46,676 bases of DNA from Elusimicrobiota bacterium (GTDB lineage Bacteria; Elusimicrobiota; Elusimicrobia; Elusimicrobiales; UBA9959): contig JACQYT010000044.1 of NCBI GenBank assembly GCA_016208085.1, positions 1 to 46,676 on the forward strand, in the 5' to 3' direction. Shown here piece after piece: positions 23,303 through 30,551 of this stretch; position 1 is the stretch's first letter, and every line of letters begins with the position of its first letter. A program made the translations under genes and the position numbers. A model generated the notes under the pieces. The model was not told the origin of the DNA and did not search any database. It was given only the letters and a program-made list of their open reading frames with translations.

Positions 23303-24151
23303 TTAGTCGTCTTTTTTGAAGAGGTGGGCGGCTCTGCTGTTTGAGGTCGCTATTCCTCGTATCATGGCCGAGCTGAAACCGTGATGCTCCATCTCGTTCA
23401 GGCCTTCTATGGTGCAGCCGAGCGGCGTCGTCACCTTGTCTATTTCGCTTTCGGGGTGGCTGCGCCCGCGTAAAAGCAGCGAGGCGGCGCCTCGTGCCGT
23501 CTGCGCGGCCATCAGCAGCGCTTCCTCCGAATGAAAACCTATCTGTATCCCGCCCTGCGAGGCCGCGCGTATGGAGCGCAGGAAAAATGCTATGCCGCAG
23601 CCGGTCAGCGCGGTGGCGGAAAGCATAAGGTCCTCGTCTATTATCAGAGTTTTTCCCAGCGTCTCAAAGAGCGCCCTCGCCTCCTGGAGCGCGGCGCGAT
23701 CCCTCCCCGCCGCGGGGGGGGCGCAAAGGCAGGTCATGGCCTCGCGTATGGCGATGGCGGTGTTGGACATCGCCCGCACTATGCTCACTTTCTTTTTCGC
23801 CCAGAGCGCCACCTGTTTCGTGGTCACGCCGGAGACTATTGAAATCAGTATATGCAGGTCTTCCCGCAGCGCGGGGCGTATCTCTTTTACCAGGCTTTCC
23901 GCCTGTTGCGGCCCCACGGCCAGTATTATTATTTCCGCGCGCTTCACGGCCCCGCGGTTATCGGAGGTCACGCCGAATTTTTCCTTCCTGAAAGCGTCAA
24001 GCAGTTCCGCGCGGCGGCGGGTCAGGGTTATGTCCTGCGGGCGCCAGCGGCCCGAGGCGGCCAGGCCCCGCGCGATGGAAGAGCCTATGTTGCCCGCGCC
24101 CAGTATGGCGATCCTTTTGGCGCTGTCCCGCTCAAATTTATTCTTTTTCAT
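23303..24151 (-). CDS. proC: Pyrroline-5-carboxylate reductase
   Basis: NAD(P)H-dependent last step of proline synthesis (pyrroline-5-carboxylate to proline), 282 residues, near the usual 270. It has an N-terminal Rossmann fold with ILGAGNIGSSIARGLAASG, then ILAVGPQQ and ISIVSGVTTKQV. The C-terminal signature is DKVTTPLGCTIEGLNEMEHH, followed by SSAMIRGI. The substrate-loop equivalent of SGSGPAY reads TGCGIAF, a modest divergence. ATG at 24149-24151. Element 24179-24345 lies immediately upstream and must contain or border the promoter. Confidence 0.93.
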   Translation of the reverse strand: MKKNKFERDSAKRIAILGAGNIGSSIARGLAASGRWRPQDITLTRRRAELLDAFRKEKFGVTSDNRGAVKRAEIIILAVGPQQAESLVKEIRPALREDLHILISIVSGVTTKQVALWAKKKVSIVRAMSNTAIAIREAMTCLCAPPAAGRDRAALQEARALFETLGKTLIIDEDLMLSATALTGCGIAFFLRSIRAASQGGIQIGFHSEEALLMAAQTARGAASLLLRGRSHPESEIDKVTTPLGCTIEGLNEMEHHGFSSAMIRGIATSNSRAAHLFKKDD

Positions 24152-24178
24152 GATTATATTTTACAAAAAAACGCCGCG

Positions 24179-24345
24179 TTAGGGCTTGTTAGGAAATAAA
24201 TGCGTGAATTTTGGGCGCCGAGGCGCTCGCCGGGTAAGGCGCGAGGAGCGAGCATGCCCGTCGGCATGTAAGCGACGAGCAACGCAGCCCGGCGAGATGC
24301 ATCGGCGTTCAAAAACGCGCCAGTTATTTTTTAACAAGCCCTTAA
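24179..24345. mobile_element. Non-coding terminal-inverted-repeat element A (MITE-like)
   Basis: The ends are imperfect inverted repeats: left TTAGGGCTTGTTAGGAAATA, right (as complement) TAAGGGCTTGTTAAAAAATA. The interior is rich in GGCGCGAGGAGCGAGC and GACGAGCAACGCAGC segments and an inner hairpin GCATGCCCGTCGGCATG. No transposase is encoded. Structure is shared with element B 31 bases away, although the terminal sequences differ. It begins 27 bases upstream of the proC start. Confidence 0.75.
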
Positions 24346-24376
24346 AGGGGAGGGCGCGACGCGGCATTCTGCAGGC

Positions 24377-24533
24377 TAAGGAGCCGTTAAGAAATAACTG
24401 ACACATTTGGAGGCACAGCTTTGAGCTGGATGCAAGGCGCGACGACGATGGTGTAGCAGAGCTACATTGAGGAGGAGCAACGCAGCAGCCGGCCAAAGAT
24501 GTGCCTCCCCCAGGGGGTTCTTAACGGCTCCTA
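24377..24533. mobile_element. Non-coding terminal-inverted-repeat element B (MITE-like)
   Basis: Terminal inverted repeats are TAAGGAGCCGTTAAGAA and (as complement) TTAGGAGCCGTTAAGAA. A second inner pair GGAGGCAC/GTGCCTCC and the internal segments AAGGCGCGACGACGATGG and GAGGAGCAACGCAGC parallel element A. Its right terminus supplies the last codons and TAA of the adjacent membrane glycosyltransferase gene. Confidence 0.78.
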
Positions 24534-26194
24534 AGGAGATAGATGACGCCTTTTTTTGAGGAAAGAGGTGTGCTGTATTCGATCTTGTCTATGGCGGTGA
24601 AGCCGGGCTGCGGGCTGAAAGAGACCATCGCTTTATATCCGGTTATCTTCTGCCACTCCCATTCGCTTATCATTTTAAGCGGCTTCATGGTCTTAAGATA
24701 GGTCATGTTCTTTTCGTAGTTAAGCCACGCATTATAATCAAAACCGTTCGCGATCTCCTCAGGCCGGAGGTCCGGCCTGGACCTGGACGCCAGCTCCCAT
24801 TTAGCCCTGTTCCACTGCATATAATCTTTCACCCCTGCCCAGCCGACGGCAGCCATAAGGGCTAAAGCCAGAGCGGCTGCGGGCCTTGAAAATTTCAAGC
24901 CTTTATCCGTTTTGGCTGCGCAGGCCGCCGCCAGTATGAACCAGGGGATAAAAGTGAGGAGATAACGGTCAAAGAATTTAGCGCCCGCGAGCGAAATTCC
25001 CAGATGAACAAGGGCGCCGGCGAAAACGAATTTAACCGCCGCGTCCCCGGCTCTCAAGGAAAGATTGGAGGCTCCCAGCAATATCGCGGCCGAAAAAGCG
25101 GCCAGCGCGGTTATAGCGTACCAGAACAGGCTGCTTGAAAAGAAAGCCGATGGCTTGGATTGGACCGGGCCTAATGTCAGGACGCCCAGACCGCTATGGC
25201 CGAAAGTGTTTTCCAGATACGGGAGCGGCCCGTTGAGCAGGATAAAACAGGCTAAGGCGGCCAGTGTCAGCCATATCCACCGGCTTTTGGCTGCGCGCTT
25301 ACGTTCGGCGGTTTTTGCCGTTTGCCGGCCGTAAGTTTTTAAGACGGCGTCCGGGCGGGGATTAAACTGAAACCGGCCGATGGAACAGTAATACCCCGCG
25401 GCCAGCGGCAGCAGGATCAGGCCTGTTTCCAGCATGACCGCAAAAAGTCTGTAAAGGGTAACCGACGCGAAGGCTCCGGGAGCGGAGAGATGTTTAAGCG
25501 TCGCCGTAAACACATAATTGGCGGAAGCCCAGGTCGGGCCGTGGACATATTTAAACCAGAGCGCGTAGCCCAGCACGGCGACGAGCGGGAACAGCCAGAG
25601 ATGCAGCGCCTTCTTTAAAGTCAGCCCCCGCTCCCAGGCCAGGGTCAGCGTGCAGGCCAGCGGCACGGCTATGCCGAGCTGCCTTGTGAGGCAAGCCGCG
25701 GCGGCGCAAAGCCCGGCGCCGGTCAGCGCGGCAAGGCCGCCGGTCTTCAGATGCCGGATAAAAAAATATGAGGACAGCGCCATCCAGAACAGATAGGTGA
25801 CGTCGGTCATGAAGGAATTGGCAAGCACCAGGAAAAGCGGGTTCAGGCAGAAAGCCAGGGCGGCCAGCAGCCTGTCGGCGGGCTCAAGGGCGAACTCTTC
25901 GAGCGTCCTAAAAAAAACGAAAACGAGGGCGGCCGAGACCGCGAGATTATAAGCCTTAAGCGCCGTAAAACTGAAACCGAATATTTTCGCGGACACGGCG
26001 CCGGCAAGGAGATGCGGCAGCTGCGTAGATGCGGCCCAGTCGCAGAGCGCGAATCTGCCCTGTTCAAGAAAGTTCTTCACCCCTATGGCGTAGGCCCAGT
26101 CGTCGTTCAGCGGGAAGTCGTACAGCCAGGGCGTAAGGGAAAGGCAGAAAGCTATGAAGATCAGGGGCGCGCTATAGCCGTAATATCTGCTCAC
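24521..26194 (-). CDS. GT39/ArnT-like membrane glycosyltransferase
   Basis: 557-residue polytopic membrane protein, about 11-12 hydrophobic helices, with a C-terminal soluble tail. Near the N-terminus, PLNDDWAYAIGVKNFLEQGR has the Asp-Asp pattern of the first extracytoplasmic loop of PMT/ArnT-type (GT-C) glycosyltransferases, which use polyprenyl-phosphate sugars. No specific acceptor can be inferred. ATG at 26192-26194. The last residues (RSR) and the TAA come from the terminal inverted repeat of element B, so the original C-terminus may have been replaced. It is divergent from the metallo-beta-lactamase gene across 71 bases. Confidence 0.72.
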   Translation of the reverse strand: MSRYYGYSAPLIFIAFCLSLTPWLYDFPLNDDWAYAIGVKNFLEQGRFALCDWAASTQLPHLLAGAVSAKIFGFSFTALKAYNLAVSAALVFVFFRTLEEFALEPADRLLAALAFCLNPLFLVLANSFMTDVTYLFWMALSSYFFIRHLKTGGLAALTGAGLCAAAACLTRQLGIAVPLACTLTLAWERGLTLKKALHLWLFPLVAVLGYALWFKYVHGPTWASANYVFTATLKHLSAPGAFASVTLYRLFAVMLETGLILLPLAAGYYCSIGRFQFNPRPDAVLKTYGRQTAKTAERKRAAKSRWIWLTLAALACFILLNGPLPYLENTFGHSGLGVLTLGPVQSKPSAFFSSSLFWYAITALAAFSAAILLGASNLSLRAGDAAVKFVFAGALVHLGISLAGAKFFDRYLLTFIPWFILAAACAAKTDKGLKFSRPAAALALALMAAVGWAGVKDYMQWNRAKWELASRSRPDLRPEEIANGFDYNAWLNYEKNMTYLKTMKPLKMISEWEWQKITGYKAMVSFSPQPGFTAIDKIEYSTPLSSKKGVIYLLRSR

Positions 26195-26220
26195 GATGCG
26201 GATATTCTAGCAAATCAAAT

Positions 26221-26249
26221 TTGAATGTTTCCGCTTTTTATATTATCAT
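26221..26249 (+). promoter_or_regulatory. Candidate promoter of the metallo-beta-lactamase-fold gene
   Basis: TTGAAT (26221-26226) and TATCAT (26244-26249) are 17 bases apart, 4/6 and 5/6 matches to consensus, in the divergent gap. The start site would fall next to GGAGG (26257-26261), giving a very short leader. Confidence 0.35.
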
Positions 26250-26265
26250 ATATGACGGAGGCCAG

Positions 26266-27105
26266 ATGAAAGTAAAATTTTGGGGAGCCAGAGGCAGCAT
26301 CCCGGTTTCCGGCCGGCAATACATAAAACACGGCGGCAGCACCACCTGCGTGGAGCTCCGTTCAAAAAAAGACGAGCTGGTCATAATAGACGCGGGCACC
26401 GGTATAAGGCTGCTTGGCAGGGAGCTGATAAAGAACAGCCATAACAAATTTACCATGCTCTTCACCCATTCGCACTGGGACCATGTCATTGGGTTTCCCT
26501 TTTTCGCCCCCATTTACAATAAAAAGACCCATATCAGGGTGATGGGCTGTTCTTTTTCATCCGACCCGGTCAGGGAGATCGTGGCCAAGACCATGCAGCC
26601 GCCGGGCTTCCCTGTAAAGTTCGAGGAGATAGCCGTCAGGTTCGAGTTTGATTCCGTCTGTTCAGCCGGGTGCGAGCTCGGCTCGCTGTTTCTTAAGCCT
26701 ATAGAACTGAGCCATCCGAACCAGGGCCTGGGTTATAAATTTTCCGAAGGCGGGAAGACTTTCGTATTCCTGACCGATAATGAACTGGGTTTCAAACATC
26801 CCGGCGGCCGGACTTTTTCCGACTATCTTAAATTCTCCGGCGGCGCCGATCTTCTCGTGCATGACGCCGATTATACCGAAGCCGAATACTCCAGGAGGAA
26901 GACCTGGGGGCATTCCACTTATCAGCAGGCCCTTGACCTGGCCATAAAGGCCGAAGTTCGGAGTCTCGGCCTGTTCCATCACAACCAGGAGAGGACTGAT
27001 TCCGATATAGAAAAGCTGCTCGCGCAGTGCAAAAAGCTCGTCAGGAAAGCCGGTTCAAAACTGGAATGTTTTGCCGTAAAGGAAGGCCAGGGAGTAAAAT
27101 TTTAA
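26266..27105 (+). CDS. Metallo-beta-lactamase-fold hydrolase
   Basis: 279 residues from ATG 26266, chosen because GGAGG lies five bases upstream and MKVKFWGARGSIPVSG is the family N-terminus. Fifteen extra codons upstream are unlikely. The metal-binding motif HSHWDH is at 68-73, with further conserved positions in IDAGTGIRLLG, ELSHPNQGLGYKF, FLTDNE and LLVHDADYTEAEY, then GHSTYQQAL and LGLFHHNQ. This arrangement resembles the phosphodiesterase/RNase-Z-like MBL subgroup, including cyclic-nucleotide phosphodiesterases. Substrate unknown. Cytosolic, with no signal peptide. Confidence 0.85.
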   Translation: MKVKFWGARGSIPVSGRQYIKHGGSTTCVELRSKKDELVIIDAGTGIRLLGRELIKNSHNKFTMLFTHSHWDHVIGFPFFAPIYNKKTHIRVMGCSFSSDPVREIVAKTMQPPGFPVKFEEIAVRFEFDSVCSAGCELGSLFLKPIELSHPNQGLGYKFSEGGKTFVFLTDNELGFKHPGGRTFSDYLKFSGGADLLVHDADYTEAEYSRRKTWGHSTYQQALDLAIKAEVRSLGLFHHNQERTDSDIEKLLAQCKKLVRKAGSKLECFAVKEGQGVKF

Positions 27106-27106
27106 C

Positions 27107-27220
27107 CCGAAAATTGCAGCAATTTTCGGGCGCTCGTTCGCCTGTCAAACAACTATCGCTGTGTGTTATACCAATGAATGCCTGCGAAATTCCGCATCGC
27201 CGGTCAGGAAAGAACCCCAA
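27107..27220 (+). repeat. Leader-like repeat, copy 1
   Basis: Begins with a CCGAAAATTGCAGCAATTTTCGG hairpin (shortened in copy 2). It then shares with 27785-27891 the blocks CTCGTTCGCCT, a TTATACCA/TTTTACCA region and the 3' block CGCATCGCCGGTCAGG-AAGAA. It ends 16 bases before the ATG of the next gene. It could be a cis-regulatory RNA or a mobile repeat. Confidence 0.65.
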
Positions 27221-27235
27221 AAAAGAGGTTAATGT

Positions 27236-27727
27236 ATGAAATTTAATTTATATTCCGTCTGGATGGACCCGATTTTTTACCTATCCGCGGCGGTTTTCGC
27301 CCTGGCGCTGTTTTTCCTGGTATTTGCCATAAGTAAATACCTGGAAATAACGAACAACTCCGATTTTGAAGAAGGACCCGAAGAAGTCGCCGGGGTCCAG
27401 GGCGAACTTCCGCTGACAGAGGCCGCCGTCAGCCAGCTAGACAGCGGGGCAGCTGTACAGCAGTTTTCAACTCCTGCGGAGGCCGCCTCCGCGCCCGAAA
27501 CGGCGCATGAGATTTCAAAGGCTGAAGAATTCGTCAAGGGACTTTACCGGAATATGGCAAGCCTCGACGGCAGGATGAAAAATATAGAGGCGGTTATCGC
27601 AAAGGCCGGCGTAAACAGGGAGTTCACCGCCACCTTCCTTGAAGATATGCTTGCCGACTTTGACGCCCTCAATAAGGAAAAAATAAAAGCCCGGCTCCAG
27701 TATCTTCTATCCGACCTGAAAAAATAA
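27236..27727 (+). CDS. Unrecognised membrane-anchored protein
   Basis: 163 residues, no family recognised. One hydrophobic helix near the N-terminus (ALALFFLVFAISKYL, about 20-37) is followed by an acidic, Ala/Glu/Pro-rich linker (about 42-88). A helical, probably coiled-coil C-terminal region (EISKAEEFVKGLYRNMASL to the end) comes last. The ORF starts at ATG 27236 with AGAGG upstream. It lies between two copies of the leader-like repeat, which hints that it and the following PorV-like gene share control. Confidence 0.7.
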   Translation: MKFNLYSVWMDPIFYLSAAVFALALFFLVFAISKYLEITNNSDFEEGPEEVAGVQGELPLTEAAVSQLDSGAAVQQFSTPAEAASAPETAHEISKAEEFVKGLYRNMASLDGRMKNIEAVIAKAGVNREFTATFLEDMLADFDALNKEKIKARLQYLLSDLKK

Positions 27728-27784
27728 CCAGAAAATCGCAATTATAATCGATTTGTATTGATAACCTGATGGATAAAAATATCC

Positions 27785-27891
27785 CGTGCAATTTTCGGGT
27801 GTCCGTTCGCCTATCTACCAACTTCAGCCGATAGGTTTTACCAGCGAACGCCTATAGAATTCGCATCGCCGGTCAGGGAAGAAACCAAAAA
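27785..27891 (+). repeat. Leader-like repeat, copy 2
   Basis: Contains the two-part stem CGTTCGC-CTATC / GATAG-(9 bases)-GCGAACG, then the block CGCATCGCCGGTCAGG-GAAGAAACC shared with copy 1. It ends three bases before an in-frame ATG at 27894 of the PorV-like gene, or 66 bases before the preferred start. Confidence 0.65.
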
Positions 27892-27956
27892 ATATGTTCA
27901 CTTTACTCCCCCGCACTTTTGCGCAACGGCTGGCCGCGTCCTTGCAGATTTTAAAT

Positions 27957-28931
27957 ATGAAAAAAATGCTTCGGGTATTGCTCTGTGTTTTTGCCTATAC
28001 CCTCTACCCTATACCCTCTACCCTCTACCCTGCTTTTGCGGCCGGGCTCTTTCCGGCGCGGCCTTTTTCGGACGAGGCCGCCGGCGCCGTTGCAGCCGTC
28101 TTTCTTAAAACCCCCCCCTCCGCGCGTTTTGAAGCGCTGGCGAATGCCGGCGCGGCGCTTAGAACGCCGGATGCTTTTTTCTACAATCCGGCGGGAACCG
28201 TCCTTGACCGCGGCCGGTCGGCCCTGCTTCTGGGCTATGAAAGCCTGCTTGAAAATTCCGGCAGGACCAGTCTCGCGGCCTTAAAAGGGCTTGAAAACGG
28301 GACTATCGGCCTGGGGGCCTTATACCGTTATGAGGCGGGACTTGAAAAATATGACGCGCTCGGCGCCGCCGGCGGAGGTTTTGGGGCCTATGACGCTGCG
28401 CTCATCGGGTCCTACGCGCGCCGGTTTAACCTGGTGGACCTCGGCCTTGCCTTAAAATTCATCCGCTCCCGGCTTTATGACCGGGCGGCGAATTCAGCGG
28501 CTTTGGACATCGGGGCCGTTTTCAGGGAGAAGGGCGGCTCGGCGACGGAATTCGCTTTGGCCGCCAGGAACCTGGGTTTTCCGATGAAGATGGGCGCTCT
28601 GGCTGACCCGCTGCCTTTTGAACTTTCCGGCGCCATGCACTGGCGCTACGCGAGCGAATTCAGCATCCTGGCCGAAGGCAAACTGCCGGTGGATCGTTCG
28701 CCTTATGTCATTCTGGCCGGGGAATACGGCTTCCCGCTGAAAAATTCCTCCGGTTTATTCCTGCGGGCGGGTTTTAACTTTAAGAATTATGATGCGTTGG
28801 GGCTTATGGGCGCTTTCGCTTCCGGCTTCGGCCTGAAATTCAGCAGTTGGGTTTTTGATTACGCTTTTGTGCCTTACGGCGACCTTGGCTCCACCCACAG
28901 GGTTATGTTAAGTTTTGGGCGCGGAAATTGA
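27957..28931 (+). CDS. PorV/PorQ-family outer-membrane barrel-like protein
   Basis: 324 residues from ATG 27957. This start gives a standard signal peptide (MKKMLRVLLCVFAY then a small-residue cleavage region near AFAAG). ATG 27894 is an alternative with an AGGGAAG ribosome site. The body has the alternating short strands of PorV/PorQ (UPF0164) barrels: AFFYNPAGT near residue 65, GLGALYRYEAG, ALKFIRSRLYD, GAVFREKG and a C-terminal strand ending in MLSFGRGN. Such proteins act in outer-membrane transport or type IX-like secretion in some phyla, but no secretion genes are nearby. The signal-peptide segment YTLYPIPSTLYPA is encoded by ACCCTCTACCCTAT words, so a family 1 repeat has invaded it. Its 3' end overlaps the convergent next gene by 29 bases. 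Confidence 0.75.
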   Translation: MKKMLRVLLCVFAYTLYPIPSTLYPAFAAGLFPARPFSDEAAGAVAAVFLKTPPSARFEALANAGAALRTPDAFFYNPAGTVLDRGRSALLLGYESLLENSGRTSLAALKGLENGTIGLGALYRYEAGLEKYDALGAAGGGFGAYDAALIGSYARRFNLVDLGLALKFIRSRLYDRAANSAALDIGAVFREKGGSATEFALAARNLGFPMKMGALADPLPFELSGAMHWRYASEFSILAEGKLPVDRSPYVILAGEYGFPLKNSSGLFLRAGFNFKNYDALGLMGAFASGFGLKFSSWVFDYAFVPYGDLGSTHRVMLSFGRGN

Positions 28932-29697
28932 TCACTCTCAGCATTTCGCCGTGTATCTTTCCGTTCGAAGCCAGGGTCCTGGCTCCGTAGTTTTCCAATG
29001 CCGGCCAGGGCCTGCCGTTGAAATCCGTCACCCTGCCCCCCGCCTCTTCCACTATCAGCCTGCCTGCCGCCACATCCCAGGGCTTGAGGCCGAACTCCCA
29101 GTAGCCGTCGGTGCGGCCGGCGGCCAGCCACGCCATGTCAAGCGAGGCCGCGCCCAGCCTGCGCACGTCGTGGGAAATGTTCATGAAGGCGGAAAAAAAA
29201 GAACAGTAAAAACCGGTTTTTTCCGCCCGGTCATAGGGAAATCCCGTAACCAGCAGCGCCCGCCCGAGTTTCGCCACCCCCGATACTTTTATGCGCTTTG
29301 AATTTAAGAAAGCCCCCCGTCCCCTGCGCGCCAGGAACAGCTCTTTCCTGAACGGGTCGTATACGCCGCCGGCCTGCATTTGCCCGCCAGCCATGAAACC
29401 TATTGAGACGGCCGCAACGGGAAAACCGTGGGCGTAATTAGTGGTGCCGTCCAGCGGGTCTATTATCCAGATCGGCCCGCTGCCCCGGGCGGTTACCCCC
29501 CCTTCTTCGGCCAGAAAACCGTGTTCAGGAAAGGCGCTTTTTATGACGGAAATGACTTTCCGCTGGGCTTTAAGATCGGCTTCGGTCAGCAGATCCGCCC
29601 GGCCTTTCAGTTCATAGGCCACGCGGCCGAAATATTTCAACAGTATTCCGCCACCCTCCAGCAGGGCCTTTTTAAGGGTTGTTATTTCTTTTTTCAT
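28903..29697 (-). CDS. suhB: Inositol-monophosphatase-family phosphatase
   Basis: 264 residues, Mg2+-dependent sugar/inositol phosphatase fold. Metal-binding motifs are complete: Glu-Glu at 64-65 (LAEEGG), D80-P-L-D83-G-T-T and, near the C-terminus, GLKPWDVAAGRLIVEEAGG. Related enzymes hydrolyse inositol-1-phosphate, fructose-1,6-bisphosphate or other sugar phosphates, so the symbol is by family only. ATG at 29695-29697. It is convergent with the PorV-like gene and divergent from the EIIA gene. A CCCGAAAAATTGC half-palindrome lies just upstream. Confidence 0.88.
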   Translation of the reverse strand: MKKEITTLKKALLEGGGILLKYFGRVAYELKGRADLLTEADLKAQRKVISVIKSAFPEHGFLAEEGGVTARGSGPIWIIDPLDGTTNYAHGFPVAAVSIGFMAGGQMQAGGVYDPFRKELFLARRGRGAFLNSKRIKVSGVAKLGRALLVTGFPYDRAEKTGFYCSFFSAFMNISHDVRRLGAASLDMAWLAAGRTDGYWEFGLKPWDVAAGRLIVEEAGGRVTDFNGRPWPALENYGARTLASNGKIHGEMLRVINFRAQNLT

Positions 29698-29790
29698 AAC
29701 CCGAAAAATTGCAAGGATGTTGACGATAGATTCCCATTAATGATAGCATATAAAAACCAAGAGCCTAATTGCCAAGTCGCCTAATCCTTT

Positions 29791-30264
29791 ATGATACGAC
29801 GGTCGGAAGAAGTCGCTTTGTCCACCATCCTCCAGAGCGATTATGTGTTTTTTTTCAAAGGCAGGCCCGCCAGGGAGGAGGTCGTTAAATCCCTGGCCTC
29901 CGGCCTTTACCCCCAGGTCAAGAAAAATATAGCCGCCAAAGCGCTCTATGAAGCGGTGGCCGAAGTGGAAAAGCTCAATAACGTGCTGGAAACCGGCTTT
30001 TTCATCCCCCACGCCAAGCTGGTTGAAATAGACCGGTTTCACGCGGCTCTGGCCGTCATACCGGAGGGCTTTGACGACCCCAAGTCCGGCGCCACGGTCA
30101 AGGCCGCGCTGCTGTTGCTGACCCCCAATAAGCCGCTTTTCTTCCAGCAGCACCTTAACATGCTCTCAAAGCTTTCCAGAATGTTCCAGCCCGCTTTCAT
30201 AGAATCCATCGCCGCCATGAAGGATGGACGCGCGGTCTGCGAAGCCGTTAAAAAAGCTGAATAA
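29791..30264 (+). CDS. PTS EIIA type-2 (fructose/nitrogen) domain protein
   Basis: 157-residue single-domain protein. The phosphorylatable His is His74 in GFFIPHAKL, matching the G-x-A-I-P-H motif of PTS EIIA type-2 proteins (family PtsN/FruA-A). Upstream helices and the core strands (ALAVIPEGFDD, KAALLLLTPN) fit. No EI, HPr or sugar permease gene is near, so a regulatory role like PtsN is more likely than sugar uptake. A family-known His phosphate acceptor is present, but partners are outside the window. No clear Shine-Dalgarno precedes the ATG. Confidence 0.82.
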   Translation: MIRRSEEVALSTILQSDYVFFFKGRPAREEVVKSLASGLYPQVKKNIAAKALYEAVAEVEKLNNVLETGFFIPHAKLVEIDRFHAALAVIPEGFDDPKSGATVKAALLLLTPNKPLFFQQHLNMLSKLSRMFQPAFIESIAAMKDGRAVCEAVKKAE

Positions 30265-30275
30265 TCTGCTTTGAG

Positions 30276-30540
30276 TAAAAATTTTTGCGGCAAAAGTTTT
30301 TAATATACCCCACCCTGAAGTCGCGAGGAAACTTGCCCTGAGCGAAGTAGAATGGCCTTGTGGCAAAAATGTAGCGGCGGATGTAAATCCGTGCTCGCTC
30401 AAAGAGCGATTCACATCGCCCGCTACAATTAACGCCACCGGCATAGCCTTGAGGGAGAAAGAAATTTCTCTCTCATCTCCCTGCCTACCGGCAGGCAGGC
30501 GGCACGGGACGCAGGAAAACCCCGCTATAAAGATATATAA
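30276..30540. repeat. AAAAATTTTTGCSGC composite element, copy II (with nested REP)
   Basis: Starts with the TAAAAATTTTTGCGGCAAAA palindrome (30276-30302). It shares with 4402-4570 the later blocks GAGAAAGAAATTTCTC, CATCTCC, GGCACGGG and AAAACCCCG. REP-like copy 4 (30371-30426) is nested in its middle. A GCCTACCGGCAGGC stem is also present. It fills the gap between the EIIA gene and the permease gene. Confidence 0.7.
30371..30426. repeat. REP-like GTAGCGG palindrome, copy 4
   Basis: Begins GTAGCGGCGGATGTAAATCC and ends GCGATTCACATCGCCCGCT plus AC, with an inner GCTCGCTCAAAGAGCGA hairpin. It is inserted within the composite repeat 30276-30540. Confidence 0.9.
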
Positions 30541-30551
30541 TAGTCTACAAC

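Noticed and set aside
24179-24496. 105-codon minus-strand frame between proC and the glycosyltransferase
   Set aside because: It consists of the two inverted-repeat elements and intervening DNA, and the translation is Cys/Arg/Ser-rich without a family.
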